From the NCBI GenBank assembly GCA_023667015.1, contig JAMPAX010000001.1, positions 554,351 to 618,350 of the forward strand: a stretch of 64,000 nucleotides of DNA, read 5' to 3'. Origin of the DNA: Muribaculaceae bacterium. GTDB lineage: Bacteria; Bacteroidota; Bacteroidia; Bacteroidales; Muribaculaceae. Below the pieces are notes generated by a model. That model made no database searches. It worked only from the letters and a program-made list of their open reading frames with translations, and was not told the origin of the DNA. Of the stretch, positions 9,577 to 17,740 are shown in pieces. Made by a program: the position numbers and the translations under genes. Numbering within the stretch: the first letter of the stretch is position 1; the number at the start of each line of letters is the position of its first letter.

Positions 9577-9585
9577 GCAAAATTA
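9577..9585 (-). promoter_or_regulatory. -7 promoter element directly abutting the DUF2975 start codon
   Basis: TAATTTTGC on the minus strand is separated from the ATG at 9571 by 5 bases. A transcription start at the usual distance would fall at or inside the start codon. Confidence 0.6.
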
Positions 9586-9643
9586 CAAAATTTTATTCTT
9601 TTATAGCAAAATATTTCCGTTTTTCAATTTATAATTTTCAATT

Positions 9644-9664
9644 TCCTAATTCCTAATCACTAAT
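9644..9664. repeat. Heptamer tandem repeat over the menF stop codon
   Basis: Two exact TCCTAAT units (9644-9650, 9651-9657) and a CACTAAT variant (9658-9664). The array straddles the menF stop codon (9653-9655) and is preceded by two imperfect TTTTCAATTT units. It resembles the short tandem heptamers of other bacterial spacers. Confidence 0.6.
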
Positions 9665-10675
9665 CCCGGTAAGCATCGCTTTGAGCTTGCGTTCTGTCTC
9701 TTCCCATTCTTTGTCTGATTCGCTCAGCAGGGTAATCCCACCTCCGGCGTATAAGGCTCCCCAACCGGGTATAAAGCATCCACTCCGGAGATTGACATAT
9801 AGTTTGCCGGTGGTTTCTGTTATTGGCCCGCAATAGCCTCCATAATAACCTCTGTCGATTTCTTCTTTCTTTGTCAGAAATGCTATTGCTTCTTCCCGCG
9901 GATATCCTGATAATGCCGGGGTTGGTGAAAGACGATTGGCTATTCGTAATGGCGTTGCTTTTGCCTTCTGAGTTTGAATTATTCCTCGTATCGGTGTGCA
10001 GAGATGTTCTACGGTGCCGGTCTTTTTTGTATATGTTGGCAGTATCTCAGGTATATATCCGTTTTTTGCAATTTCTTTTGTAATAAAGTCTGTGACTGTC
10101 TTTTGTTCCAGCGTGTTTTTAAGATCCCATTCTTCGTTACTTCCTGCCTCTCTTGTGCCTGCTAAGGACATTGTTCTTATTCCCTCGCTATTGTAGCTAA
10201 GTAACAGCTCTGGACTCGCCCCCATCCATAATCCGGTCTGCGGTGTGTAGAAGAGGAACACGAAGTTATCTCCGGGTAGTCCACAAAGTTTATGGAAGAT
10301 TTCTCGTGGATTGAATTCCCCTTCTTGAAGCAGAACTCTGGCTGCTACTATCTTCGAGCTTCGCTGTATCTTTTCCGATAGATTTCTGAGTAGTTCCTGT
10401 ATTCCTAAAATCTCTTCTTGATAGGTCTCGCGAAGTGTGGATTGCCCCGGAAAAAATCCAATATATCCTCCATCTACTCTCTGAGGTATCTCGGCGAGTA
10501 CTTCATCGGAGGGTATAATAATGGTTGGCCAGTCTTCTATACGGAAGGGCGCTGCAATAAATCCTCCTTCAGCAGGAAGTTCCGGCAGTGAATTCCCTTC
10601 TATAGAAAGATCTCTATTGGAAGCTCTCTTGACGATCTCCTTTTCCCCGGGCAATCGATAAGCAAAGTAATTCAT
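9653..10675 (-). CDS. menF: Isochorismate synthase (chorismate-binding enzyme)
   Basis: A 340-residue member of the chorismate-utilising family with the conserved C-terminal core: SLAGTREAGSNEEWDLKN, ALSGYPREEAI and DRGYYGGYCGPI. It converts chorismate to isochorismate, the first committed step to menaquinone. It is shorter than MenF of E. coli (431 residues), as is usual in Bacteroidetes, because the N-terminal domain is reduced. It is the last gene of the ftsY-rimO-menF run (20 bp after rimO). No other men gene is in the window. Without biochemical data an anthranilate-type activity cannot be fully excluded, but length and motifs favour isochorismate synthase. Confidence 0.82.
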   Translation of the reverse strand: MNYFAYRLPGEKEIVKRASNRDLSIEGNSLPELPAEGGFIAAPFRIEDWPTIIIPSDEVLAEIPQRVDGGYIGFFPGQSTLRETYQEEILGIQELLRNLSEKIQRSSKIVAARVLLQEGEFNPREIFHKLCGLPGDNFVFLFYTPQTGLWMGASPELLLSYNSEGIRTMSLAGTREAGSNEEWDLKNTLEQKTVTDFITKEIAKNGYIPEILPTYTKKTGTVEHLCTPIRGIIQTQKAKATPLRIANRLSPTPALSGYPREEAIAFLTKKEEIDRGYYGGYCGPITETTGKLYVNLRSGCFIPGWGALYAGGGITLLSESDKEWEETERKLKAMLTGISD

Positions 10676-10695
10676 AAATTTTTATGAGATGGAAT

Positions 10696-11997
10696 CTATA
10701 CTTGCTGACCAAGCAAATCGTAGCCCATATACCCGGTAATCTCTACGTCAATGAATTCTCCCGGCTCGACATCAGAGCCGGATACTATCACCTCGGGGTC
10801 AACTTCAGGACTATCCCATTGACTACGCCCTATTACAACTTCTCCTTCGCGTCGCTCTACGAGTACTTTTATCCTTCGCCCCACCATCTCTTCGTTTTTC
10901 TCCTCAGCTATTCTTGCCTGAAGTTGCATCAGCTTGTCAAGGCGTTGTTGCTTAACCTCCTCCGGGATGGTGTCTTCCAAATGGCGTGCTGCATATGTGT
11001 CTTCTTCCTCACTATAAGCAAAGGCTCCCATACGGTCAAAACGCTGTTGCTCTGCAAATTTAAGGAGCTCCCGGAATTCCTCTTCACCCTCCCCGGGAAA
11101 GCCTACCATTAATGTAGTACGTATCTTGATGTCGGGGACTCGCTCTCTGATTTTCTCAAGTAATTCTTCTGTGGCAGCTTTGTCTATATGCCGCCGCATG
11201 TTGGTGAGCACTTTGTCTGTCCCATGCTGAAGGGCGATATCTAAATATTTGCAGACGTTGTCACGACGTGCCATAACGTCGAGGATGTCATCGGGAAAGT
11301 CTGCCGGATAGGCATAGTGAAGTCTAATCCATTCTACTCCTTCGATGTCTGCCATTTTGTCTATAAGTTCAGCTAATCGCTTCTCACCATACAAGTCTAT
11401 TCCATAGGAGGATAAATCTTGCGCTATGATATTGAATTCTTTAACCCCGCGTTTTGTCAATTCTCGAGTTTCTGTGAGTATCTCTTCTATTGGACGAGAT
11501 GTGTGACGCCCTGTTATCAGAGGTATGGCGCAGAAGGCACAGAAACGGTCGCAGCCTTCGGAAATTTTTAGATAGGCGCTCCATTCGGGAGTGGTTAACT
11601 CTCGTTCCCAATTTTCGGGGCGTACTGCTTCTTTTCTTCTATCCGGTAGAGTCTCTATGAATTCTGCCCAATTGTATTTGCCATACCAACGGTCAACTTC
11701 CGGTATCTCGCCGGGCAGTAGTTCTTTATATCTCTCCGACAGACACCCCATTACTATCAGCTCGCCGATCTCTCTGCGAGCTTTGCTTTCTGTCAATGCC
11801 AATATTAAATTGATAGACTCTTCTTTGGCATCTGCAATGAATCCGCAGGTATTGACGACTACAAATTCGCCTTCTGCCTTTTCGGGATCATGAACGGTTG
11901 TATATCCTTTGGCATCAAGACGTCGCAACAGGCGCTCCGAATCTATAAGATTCTTGGAGCATCCCAAGGAGATTATGTCTACTCTCCCTTTCTTCAT
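10696..11997 (-). CDS. rimO: Ribosomal protein S12 methylthiotransferase RimO
   Basis: A 433-residue radical-SAM methylthiotransferase that modifies the conserved aspartate of ribosomal protein S12. The UPF0004 domain carries the first Fe-S cluster cysteines (C13 in SLGCSKN, C51 in NTCGF, C85 in MGCLSER). The radical SAM cluster is in EGCDRFCAFC (C149, C153, C156), followed by the GRHTSRP stretch, and a TRAM domain closes the protein. The SLGCSKN motif separates RimO from MiaB (TYGCQMN). It sits 29 bp after ftsY in the same operon, an arrangement common in Bacteroidales. Confidence 0.95.
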   Translation of the reverse strand: MKKGRVDIISLGCSKNLIDSERLLRRLDAKGYTTVHDPEKAEGEFVVVNTCGFIADAKEESINLILALTESKARREIGELIVMGCLSERYKELLPGEIPEVDRWYGKYNWAEFIETLPDRRKEAVRPENWERELTTPEWSAYLKISEGCDRFCAFCAIPLITGRHTSRPIEEILTETRELTKRGVKEFNIIAQDLSSYGIDLYGEKRLAELIDKMADIEGVEWIRLHYAYPADFPDDILDVMARRDNVCKYLDIALQHGTDKVLTNMRRHIDKAATEELLEKIRERVPDIKIRTTLMVGFPGEGEEEFRELLKFAEQQRFDRMGAFAYSEEEDTYAARHLEDTIPEEVKQQRLDKLMQLQARIAEEKNEEMVGRRIKVLVERREGEVVIGRSQWDSPEVDPEVIVSGSDVEPGEFIDVEITGYMGYDLLGQQV

Positions 11998-12026
11998 CAG
12001 CTTTATTAATTAGATATAAGGTCTTG

Positions 12027-13016
12027 CTATCGGGCACTATTGCCGAACAATGATTTTACAAATTCACGAGGTTCAAACAATTGTAGGTCTCCGATTCCTT
12101 CCCCTATGCCAATGTATTTTACGGGTACTTTGAACATATCGGAGATGCCGATGACTACTCCTCCCTTGGCGGTGCCGTCAAGCTTGGTGACCGCGAGGGA
12201 GTTGACTTCGGTGGCTGCGATGAATTGTTTGGCCTGTTCGTAGGCGTTTTGTCCTGTAGACCCATCGAGTACGAGTAATATCTCGTGAGGAGCATCAGGT
12301 ACTACTCTCTGCATTACCCTCTTTATCTTGGATAATTCATCCATCAGGTCTTTGCGGTTGTGGAGTCGGCCTGCTGTGTCAATGATGACTACGTCTGCGT
12401 CGTTGGCTACTGCTGAGCTTAGCGTGTCGAAGGCTACAGCCGCCGGGTCACTACCCATTTTTTGCTTTATGACTTGAGCGCCTACGCGTTCCCCCCATTT
12501 TTCAAGCTGAGGAATGGATGCTGCTCTGAAAGTGTCGGCAGCTCCGAGTATGACCTTATTACCGGCTTGCTTGAATTGGTAGGCCAATTTGCCAATAGTC
12601 GTGGTCTTGCCAACTCCGTTGACTCCCACTACCATTATTACGTATGGTTTCTTGACATCGCCGCCGGGTTCTTCGAAGTTGACAGCTTCTCCCTTTACGA
12701 GCATGTCTGTGATCTCTTCGCATAGCAACGAGTTGAGCTCATCGGTGCCTACATATTTATCGCGGGCTACACGATTCTCAAGGCGTTCGATGATACGGAG
12801 GGTCGTGTCTACGCCTACATCGGAGGTGATGAAGGCTTCTTCGAGGTTGTCAAGTACGTCTTCGTCAACCTTCGACTTGCCGGCTACGGCGTGCGTAATC
12901 TTGCTCCACATCCCGGTTCTGGTCTTTTCAAGACCGGAGTCAAGATGCTCTTTTTCTTCTACTACTTCTTCCCGGGTTTTATCTTTCTTACCGAAAAGTT
13001 TCTTAAAAAATCCCAT
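12027..13016 (-). CDS. ftsY: Signal recognition particle receptor FtsY
   Basis: A 329-residue SRP GTPase that docks SRP-ribosome complexes at the membrane for co-translational insertion. N-terminal basic helix (MGFFKKLFGKKDK), N domain to about residue 110, then the G domain: P-loop GVNGVGKT (131-138), insertion box with DTFRAAS, DTAGR (213-217) and TKLDGTAKGG (277-286). The long acidic A domain of E. coli FtsY is absent, as is normal in this phylum. It is the first gene of the operon with rimO and menF and has its own -7 element. Confidence 0.96.
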   Translation of the reverse strand: MGFFKKLFGKKDKTREEVVEEKEHLDSGLEKTRTGMWSKITHAVAGKSKVDEDVLDNLEEAFITSDVGVDTTLRIIERLENRVARDKYVGTDELNSLLCEEITDMLVKGEAVNFEEPGGDVKKPYVIMVVGVNGVGKTTTIGKLAYQFKQAGNKVILGAADTFRAASIPQLEKWGERVGAQVIKQKMGSDPAAVAFDTLSSAVANDADVVIIDTAGRLHNRKDLMDELSKIKRVMQRVVPDAPHEILLVLDGSTGQNAYEQAKQFIAATEVNSLAVTKLDGTAKGGVVIGISDMFKVPVKYIGIGEGIGDLQLFEPREFVKSLFGNSAR

Positions 13017-13043
13017 ATTCGTCGGATTATATGTATAATTTAT

Positions 13044-13052
13044 GCAAAATTA
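13044..13052 (-). promoter_or_regulatory. -7 promoter element of ftsY-rimO-menF
   Basis: TAATTTTGC on the minus strand, 27 bp upstream of the ftsY ATG. Confidence 0.65.
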
Positions 13053-13100
13053 ATAAAAAGTAGGGAATTATAAAAGAAGATGTGATATAATTGTATAAAC

Positions 13101-13125
13101 CCTCGTGGGTTGCAAACCCACGAGG
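13101..13125. repeat. Palindromic repeat CCTCGTGGGTT-GCA-AACCCACGAGG (copy 1)
   Basis: Perfect 11-bp inverted repeat around GCA. A second copy with one changed base lies at 44179-44203. About 80 bp downstream (13205-13218) is AACCCACAGCTGGT, and a near match AACCCACAGCGGGT lies next to the other copy, so the two modules travel together. Its position between the pspC stop and the ftsY start suggests a REP-like element or a terminator for neither gene in particular. Confidence 0.7.
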
Positions 13126-13234
13126 TCTGAAAGTTGGAAGGGTATTTTCCCAATAGCACAACAGCTCCTCAAACCGAACACCTGTTTAATCGCAGTGAGG
13201 TTGCAACCCACAGCTGGTAGACTTGCTGATATAC

Positions 13235-14302
13235 TTATAAGAAGGCGAAGCTGATGCCGACGGTTGCAAGGCCTGCTATCCAGGTTATGAGCATAACCAT
13301 TACCCATTTGCGAGGAATTACCCATTCGCGGAAAAACATCGTGCCGGTACACCATATCACGGCCAGGCTCGGTATCCCTACTGATATCGCCCCGCCGATC
13401 GCTGACAGCGCTAATATGAAGAGGTTGACGTCCGGCTCACATGCATCAAGTATATTCATCATCCCTGCTGGTTCAAATGGTGTTAATACCAACATACATA
13501 AGCCTGCTATTAACACACATGCTGCGGCTATCATCAGTGGGGCGGCTACGAGTGTCAGCAGTATCATGAAGCATTTGCCAAGGATTGAGAGTATTTGCAT
13601 AAATGTGCTTTGCCGATTTGTAGCGGTGGCGGTCTCTGTGGATGTGAACATGCTGTTGACCATCTTTCCAATATTCTGTATCGATGTGGACTTACCATAC
13701 ATCTGCAGACGTCTCACGGGTGTGTCGGCGGCAGGTATTGCTATCCAGAGTACAAGGTAAACTACAAAGATTGTGGATGAGGAGAGAAATAGTAATAATA
13801 TCATTATTATGCGAATCCAGACAGGGTCAATGCCGAAATAATGGGCTAAGCCGGAGCAAACACCTCCGAGAACTTTATCTTCGGGGTCTCTGTATAGTCG
13901 TTTCTGAAGCTCTCCCGCGGGAAGCCCTACGTGTGCTGATGTGACGGGTGGGGGAGTGGCTCTCCCGGATGTAGTCGGTTCTTCCGGTATCGGGGGTTGC
14001 TCTGAATTTCCTTCCTCCGGATGCTCGTTGCTGTTATCTTCGGGAGCGAACTCTTCCGGACGACCGATTCTGCTGATTACCCCCTCGCATTTCTTTATTG
14101 TGATAATTTTACTTCCGGCTTCTTCCTCTTCTAAGAAGATTTCAGCAATCCTACTCTCTAAATCTTCTACAATCTGTTGTCCATCGGGAGTGTTCAGGAA
14201 GGAGTGTCGCAGAGCATCAAGATAGTCTCGTAGCATTGCATAGGCGTCATCATCTATTATGAAGGGTTCGCCGGCTATATTGATTGAGTATGTACGTTTC
14301 AT
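13235..14302 (-). CDS. PspC-domain membrane protein
   Basis: A 355-residue protein. Residues 1-90 form a soluble N-terminal domain, followed by a Pro/Glu-rich linker (about 88-125) and then the PspC domain (about 133-192): KRLYRDPEDKVLGGVCSGLAHYFGIDP and a long hydrophobic helix. Further membrane helices follow at about 235-280, 290-312 and 328-353. PspC proteins belong to envelope-stress circuits in proteobacteria; here the partner genes differ. It begins 11 bp after a PadR-type repressor, a pairing frequent in Bacteroidetes, so the pair is probably co-expressed and autoregulated. The signal it responds to is unknown. Confidence 0.85.
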   Translation of the reverse strand: MKRTYSINIAGEPFIIDDDAYAMLRDYLDALRHSFLNTPDGQQIVEDLESRIAEIFLEEEEAGSKIITIKKCEGVISRIGRPEEFAPEDNSNEHPEEGNSEQPPIPEEPTTSGRATPPPVTSAHVGLPAGELQKRLYRDPEDKVLGGVCSGLAHYFGIDPVWIRIIMILLLFLSSSTIFVVYLVLWIAIPAADTPVRRLQMYGKSTSIQNIGKMVNSMFTSTETATATNRQSTFMQILSILGKCFMILLTLVAAPLMIAAACVLIAGLCMLVLTPFEPAGMMNILDACEPDVNLFILALSAIGGAISVGIPSLAVIWCTGTMFFREWVIPRKWVMVMLITWIAGLATVGISFAFL

Positions 14303-14313
14303 ATGTTTTTCAT

Positions 14314-14667
14314 TTATTTGTTTTCATTCTGTTTTGTTGTGGCGAAATGACTTACCGTGGCGCATATCTCTTGCCATGATTCAGACATCACCCGGAGTAC
14401 TTCTCGTCCGGCATCTGTCATGTAGTAATATTTACGCGGCGGTCCTTTAGGGGATTCTTGCCATTCATAGTCAAGTTTTCCCTCTCTGCGCAGTCTGTTA
14501 AGTAGGGTATAGAGGGTACCCTCAACTACTATCATGTCTGCTTCTTTCAGTGCGTTGAGTATGTCGGAGGGATAGTATTTACCCGTGCTGAGCTTCAGCA
14601 AAATACAGTATTCCAACATCCCCTTCCGCATCTGCGATCGTATGTTGTTGATTTCGTTTTGTGTCAT
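14314..14667 (-). CDS. PadR-family winged-helix transcriptional regulator
   Basis: A 117-residue protein with the PadR fold: helix pair RKGMLEYCILLKLS, recognition region EGTLYTLLNRLRREGKLDYEW, and the wing GPPRKYYYMTDAGREVL. The short C-terminal helix would serve dimerisation (PadR subfamily 2). It lies between the outer-membrane barrel gene (25 bp upstream) and the PspC gene (11 bp downstream). PadR proteins often repress their own operon, which here would contain both neighbours. The inducer is unknown. Confidence 0.9.
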   Translation of the reverse strand: MTQNEINNIRSQMRKGMLEYCILLKLSTGKYYPSDILNALKEADMIVVEGTLYTLLNRLRREGKLDYEWQESPKGPPRKYYYMTDAGREVLRVMSESWQEICATVSHFATTKQNENK

Positions 14668-14692
14668 GTTTCAGATGTTTTAAGCGGGAACT

Positions 14693-16993
14693 CTAAAGTG
14701 AAATGCCGTTGCCGTTTCCGGAGTTAGAGCCGGCCTTGTCATCATTCTCTATTTCGTTGTTGGTCTTTTTTACCTTGGTGTTGGAGTTACCAAATTTCCA
14801 GCTGATGGTTACTCCTACGTTCCACGACAGCATTTTGAAGGTGCTGTTGCTATACAGGTCGGGCGTATCGGTTATGGTGCGGAAGACGCTACGATCTTCA
14901 AACATGTTCATGGCTGTCAATGTGACGTTGAGTGTCTTGTCTTTCAGCATATCTTTTCCGGCTGATAACCCATAGTAATGATATCCGGAAAATGATCCCT
15001 GAAGTTGAATGTTCTTTGCAGAGTATCCTCCGTAGGCTGAGAATGTATATGAACTCGCGGTGCGGTAAGACCATGCAGCATTGACGTTTCCTGTCCATCC
15101 GTAGCTCTTCGCCTTTAGTGAAGGAGCGCAAAGATAATTGTAGGCAAGGCGGCCGCTGACGTTGGCCGACATGCCCGGGATGATGTTCCAGTTGATAAAG
15201 CCTGTAAAGGCTACCTCCTCACGTCGACCTATGTTTGCCTCGGTGGTCACCAATACGTTGTCGCGCATATAGCTGTAGGATGAGATGGCATTGGAGGTGT
15301 TGCTGTATTCTACGCCGATGTTGCCTCCGAAGACGCGACCGAATTTGGAGAAGGTCAGTCGGATAGTGTTGTTGCGTTCACTCTCGAGATCGGGATTTCC
15401 CTTGCGAATAGATTCTCCACGGAGGTTGGTCTCGAATGGATTGACCTGCTGCACTGTAGGTCTTGATATTCTCATATTGTAGCCGAGTCTGATATTCGTT
15501 GCCGGATTGAACGCCCAGGCTACTGAGGCGTTGGGAACTACGTCGTCAAGGCTACGGTTGAAGTCGGGGTTGTTGCCAACATGGAATTTCATTCCCATAT
15601 CTGTATGCTCGTATCTTACTCCTGCTCGACTCGAAAGAGCTCCGAAGGTGCCGCTCCAGGATGCATAGGCTGCGTAAATGTCCTGATATTGGGAGAAGAC
15701 CTGATAAGCATCCGGCACCGGGCTTAAACTAATGTTATCATTTCCTTGATTCTGATAGCTAAAGCTGCCATTGCGCCGGAAGATCCCTTTGAATCCTGTT
15801 TCGAGTAGATGATGCTCGGAGGCAAAGTCGTTGGTGTAGTCTGCTTGTACGGTGTGCTCGCGTGTGAAGTTGGTGTTGTCACTGCTGAGATATTTGTATT
15901 CCGGCTGGAAGTTATAAGTTTTGTCGTAGCCGGTGAGCAGGTCGAGTCGGTTGCGTCCGAAGTTGAATAGGTAGGAGAGTGTCAGGAAGTTGTTATCCGG
16001 ACGGAAGTTGTGCTGATAGGATAAATTTCCGGAGGCGTTTATGACGCTCATTCCGCCGGTGATACTCTGGTCGTTGCCAAAGAGTAGGTCGCCGGTGTGG
16101 GAGAAACTTCGTGAGAAGGTGTTGAATGTTTTGATATCAGCGTCAACATTTGTTAGCGATACCGAAGCTGTAAAGAGATTGGTAGCATTGGGTTCCCAGG
16201 ATGCGTTGATGGCGGCGTTTGTGAAGCCAAATTCCTGACGACTTTTCTGCCAAGAGTGCATATCGCTCAACGCCGGATTGTTGCGATATTCATAGATTGC
16301 ATTTTGTTCTTGGTGCATCGGGAAGATGTGTCCGTCAGCATATGTTACGTTGGCTCCAATAGTGACATTACGATGTTTCATTGTGCCGTAGGCTGAGATG
16401 TTGGAGTTCTGTCGTCCAAAAGTTAGACTCAGCTGACCGTTGTAGCCATCGGTGCTTTTTTGTTGTTGGCCTATGACGATATTCAGAACCCCACCTACAC
16501 CTTCGGCATCGTATTTGGCTCCGGGATCTGTGATTACCTCGATACGAGAAACAGCAGCCGCGGGCATATTCTTGAGAATCAGTGAGGCATTCTGTTGTAC
16601 CATCGGTTCTTCTTTGCCGTTGATAAGGAGCTTGTAGTTGCCGTTGCCATTGACCTGGATGTTGTCTTGGCCATCTACAGTCACAAGGGGTGTTTTTCTC
16701 AATATGTCAAGTACTGAGGAAGATGCTGCCGTAGGGTCTTCAGCTACGTTGTATTCAAGTTTGCTGCCATCAGACTTTAGCAGTGGAGAATTCGCTTGGA
16801 TTACTATTTCTTCAAGATTTGTGTATGTCGGTATTTGCTCATTGATAGAGTCGGTAGTCTCTATCGGAGACTGTCCGAATGCAGTTGCAGAGGCCGAAAG
16901 CCATGAACCGGCTGCAATCATGACTACGAAGCTCGACCATGGTTTGAAGATTGAGCATTTGCAGTTTTGTTTCATAATACTTGTTTTTTTCAA
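14693..16993 (-). CDS. Outer-membrane beta-barrel protein (TonB-receptor-like, OMP_b-brl_3 type)
   Basis: A 766-residue protein with a signal peptide (about 1-41, ending ATAFGQS). Residues about 60-175 form a plug-like domain (LEEIVIQANSPLLK, SRIEVITDPGAKYDAEGVGG), followed by a beta-barrel of about 550 residues ending in WNVGVTISWKF plus a 35-residue polar tail. There is no N-terminal carboxypeptidase-like domain and no adjacent SusD partner, so it is not a classical SusC glycan importer. Its ligand is unknown. It heads a probable operon with padR and the PspC gene; a -7 element lies about 104 bp upstream. Confidence 0.8.
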   Translation of the reverse strand: MKKTSIMKQNCKCSIFKPWSSFVVMIAAGSWLSASATAFGQSPIETTDSINEQIPTYTNLEEIVIQANSPLLKSDGSKLEYNVAEDPTAASSSVLDILRKTPLVTVDGQDNIQVNGNGNYKLLINGKEEPMVQQNASLILKNMPAAAVSRIEVITDPGAKYDAEGVGGVLNIVIGQQQKSTDGYNGQLSLTFGRQNSNISAYGTMKHRNVTIGANVTYADGHIFPMHQEQNAIYEYRNNPALSDMHSWQKSRQEFGFTNAAINASWEPNATNLFTASVSLTNVDADIKTFNTFSRSFSHTGDLLFGNDQSITGGMSVINASGNLSYQHNFRPDNNFLTLSYLFNFGRNRLDLLTGYDKTYNFQPEYKYLSSDNTNFTREHTVQADYTNDFASEHHLLETGFKGIFRRNGSFSYQNQGNDNISLSPVPDAYQVFSQYQDIYAAYASWSGTFGALSSRAGVRYEHTDMGMKFHVGNNPDFNRSLDDVVPNASVAWAFNPATNIRLGYNMRISRPTVQQVNPFETNLRGESIRKGNPDLESERNNTIRLTFSKFGRVFGGNIGVEYSNTSNAISSYSYMRDNVLVTTEANIGRREEVAFTGFINWNIIPGMSANVSGRLAYNYLCAPSLKAKSYGWTGNVNAAWSYRTASSYTFSAYGGYSAKNIQLQGSFSGYHYYGLSAGKDMLKDKTLNVTLTAMNMFEDRSVFRTITDTPDLYSNSTFKMLSWNVGVTISWKFGNSNTKVKKTNNEIENDDKAGSNSGNGNGISL

Positions 16994-17096
16994 TATACTT
17001 CTAAAGCTTGGCCTTGGAAGTGAGAATAGCGTTGATAATTAGATAAATATATAGTTTTGGCGGCGTCGATGGTAGACTTGAACTTCCAAAGACACC

Positions 17097-17105
17097 GCAA
17101 AGATA
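17097..17105 (-). promoter_or_regulatory. -7 promoter element of the barrel protein-padR-pspC operon
   Basis: TATCTTTGC on the minus strand, about 103 bp upstream of the ATG at 16993. Confidence 0.5.
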
Positions 17106-17176
17106 TACATTCTTTTAGTACTATGCAATACCAGGTACTAATTTTTTTAAAAAAAGCCGAAAATCTCTCGACTCTT

Positions 17177-17197
17177 AATTCTCAATTCTCAATTCTC
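17177..17197. repeat. Three tandem heptamers (AATTCTC) ending on the nrdG stop codon
   Basis: Three exact 7-bp units, 17177-17183, 17184-17190 and 17191-17197; the last overlaps the nrdG TGA at 17196-17198. The unit length is not a multiple of three and the array is non-coding. Confidence 0.75.
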
Positions 17198-17648
17198 AAA
17201 GCATGATAATCCGCTGGTTGGAAGAACCTCGAAATAGAAGGTCAGGGTCTTTAAGGGATTCAACAAAGGGGCCTTCTACGATTGCTTCAAGATAGGGGAG
17301 GGTGAGTTGTAATCGTTCATCATGCTGTATTTCCTCCCAGGTATAGCCGGTGTACAACCATATGGTATGTCCTTCTTCTTTTATTGCTTTGGCAAGGGTG
17401 GCGATTTCTTCAGGGTGCATCAGTGGGTCGCCACCGCTGAAGGTGACATCGAAGTCTTCTTCGCGAACTACCTCCATAATCTCTTCCAGCGTCATTTCTT
17501 CTCCCCCCAGGAAGTCCCAAGAGTCAGGATTATGACATCCCGGACAGGCATGGTTACACCCGGCGAAATAAATCGACGTTCGGAAACCGGGGCCATCTAC
17601 AGATGTGCCCCGGCGTATATCCAAAACTCTATAAGTAGGTTTCATCAT
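17196..17648 (-). CDS. nrdG: Anaerobic ribonucleoside-triphosphate reductase activating protein
   Basis: A 150-residue radical SAM activase. The cluster motif CNHACPGC gives C31, C35 and C38, and the SAM-binding FSGGDPL stretch follows. It uses SAM and a 4Fe-4S cluster to generate the glycyl radical on NrdD under anaerobic conditions. It is encoded 86 bp after nrdD on the same strand; the spacer holds two hairpins and tandem heptamers. An alternative start one codon in (second Met) is equally possible. Confidence 0.95.
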   Translation of the reverse strand: MMKPTYRVLDIRRGTSVDGPGFRTSIYFAGCNHACPGCHNPDSWDFLGGEEMTLEEIMEVVREEDFDVTFSGGDPLMHPEEIATLAKAIKEEGHTIWLYTGYTWEEIQHDERLQLTLPYLEAIVEGPFVESLKDPDLLFRGSSNQRIIML

Positions 17649-17665
17649 TCAACCATTCAAGGACG

Positions 17666-17682
17666 GCGAGCTTCCAGCTCGC
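17666..17682. repeat. Small hairpin GCGAGCT-TCC-AGCTCGC in the nrdD-nrdG spacer
   Basis: A perfect 7-bp inverted repeat with a 3-base loop just upstream of nrdG. It could fold in the nrdDG mRNA and affect nrdG expression or mRNA stability. Confidence 0.6.
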
Positions 17683-17685
17683 ATT

Positions 17686-17704
17686 AACCATCAACCATCA
17701 ACCA
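17686..17704. repeat. AACCATC heptamer tandem repeat
   Basis: Two exact AACCATC units and a partial third (17686-17704) in the nrdD-nrdG spacer. A related array (AACCATC, AACTATC, AACCATA) starts at the NlpC-gene stop codon at 49951. Confidence 0.65.
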
Positions 17705-17740
17705 AATAATTATTTCGGTTTTAGACTGAAATAATTATTT
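17704..17740 (-). promoter_or_regulatory. Hairpin overlapping the nrdD stop codon
   Basis: A perfect 13-bp AT-rich inverted repeat, AAATAATTATTTC (17704-17716) and GAAATAATTATTT (17728-17740), with an 11-base loop. The right arm contains the last nrdD codons and the TAA. As it lacks a U-tract it is more likely a 3' stabiliser, processing site or weak attenuator between nrdD and nrdG than a full terminator. Confidence 0.6.
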
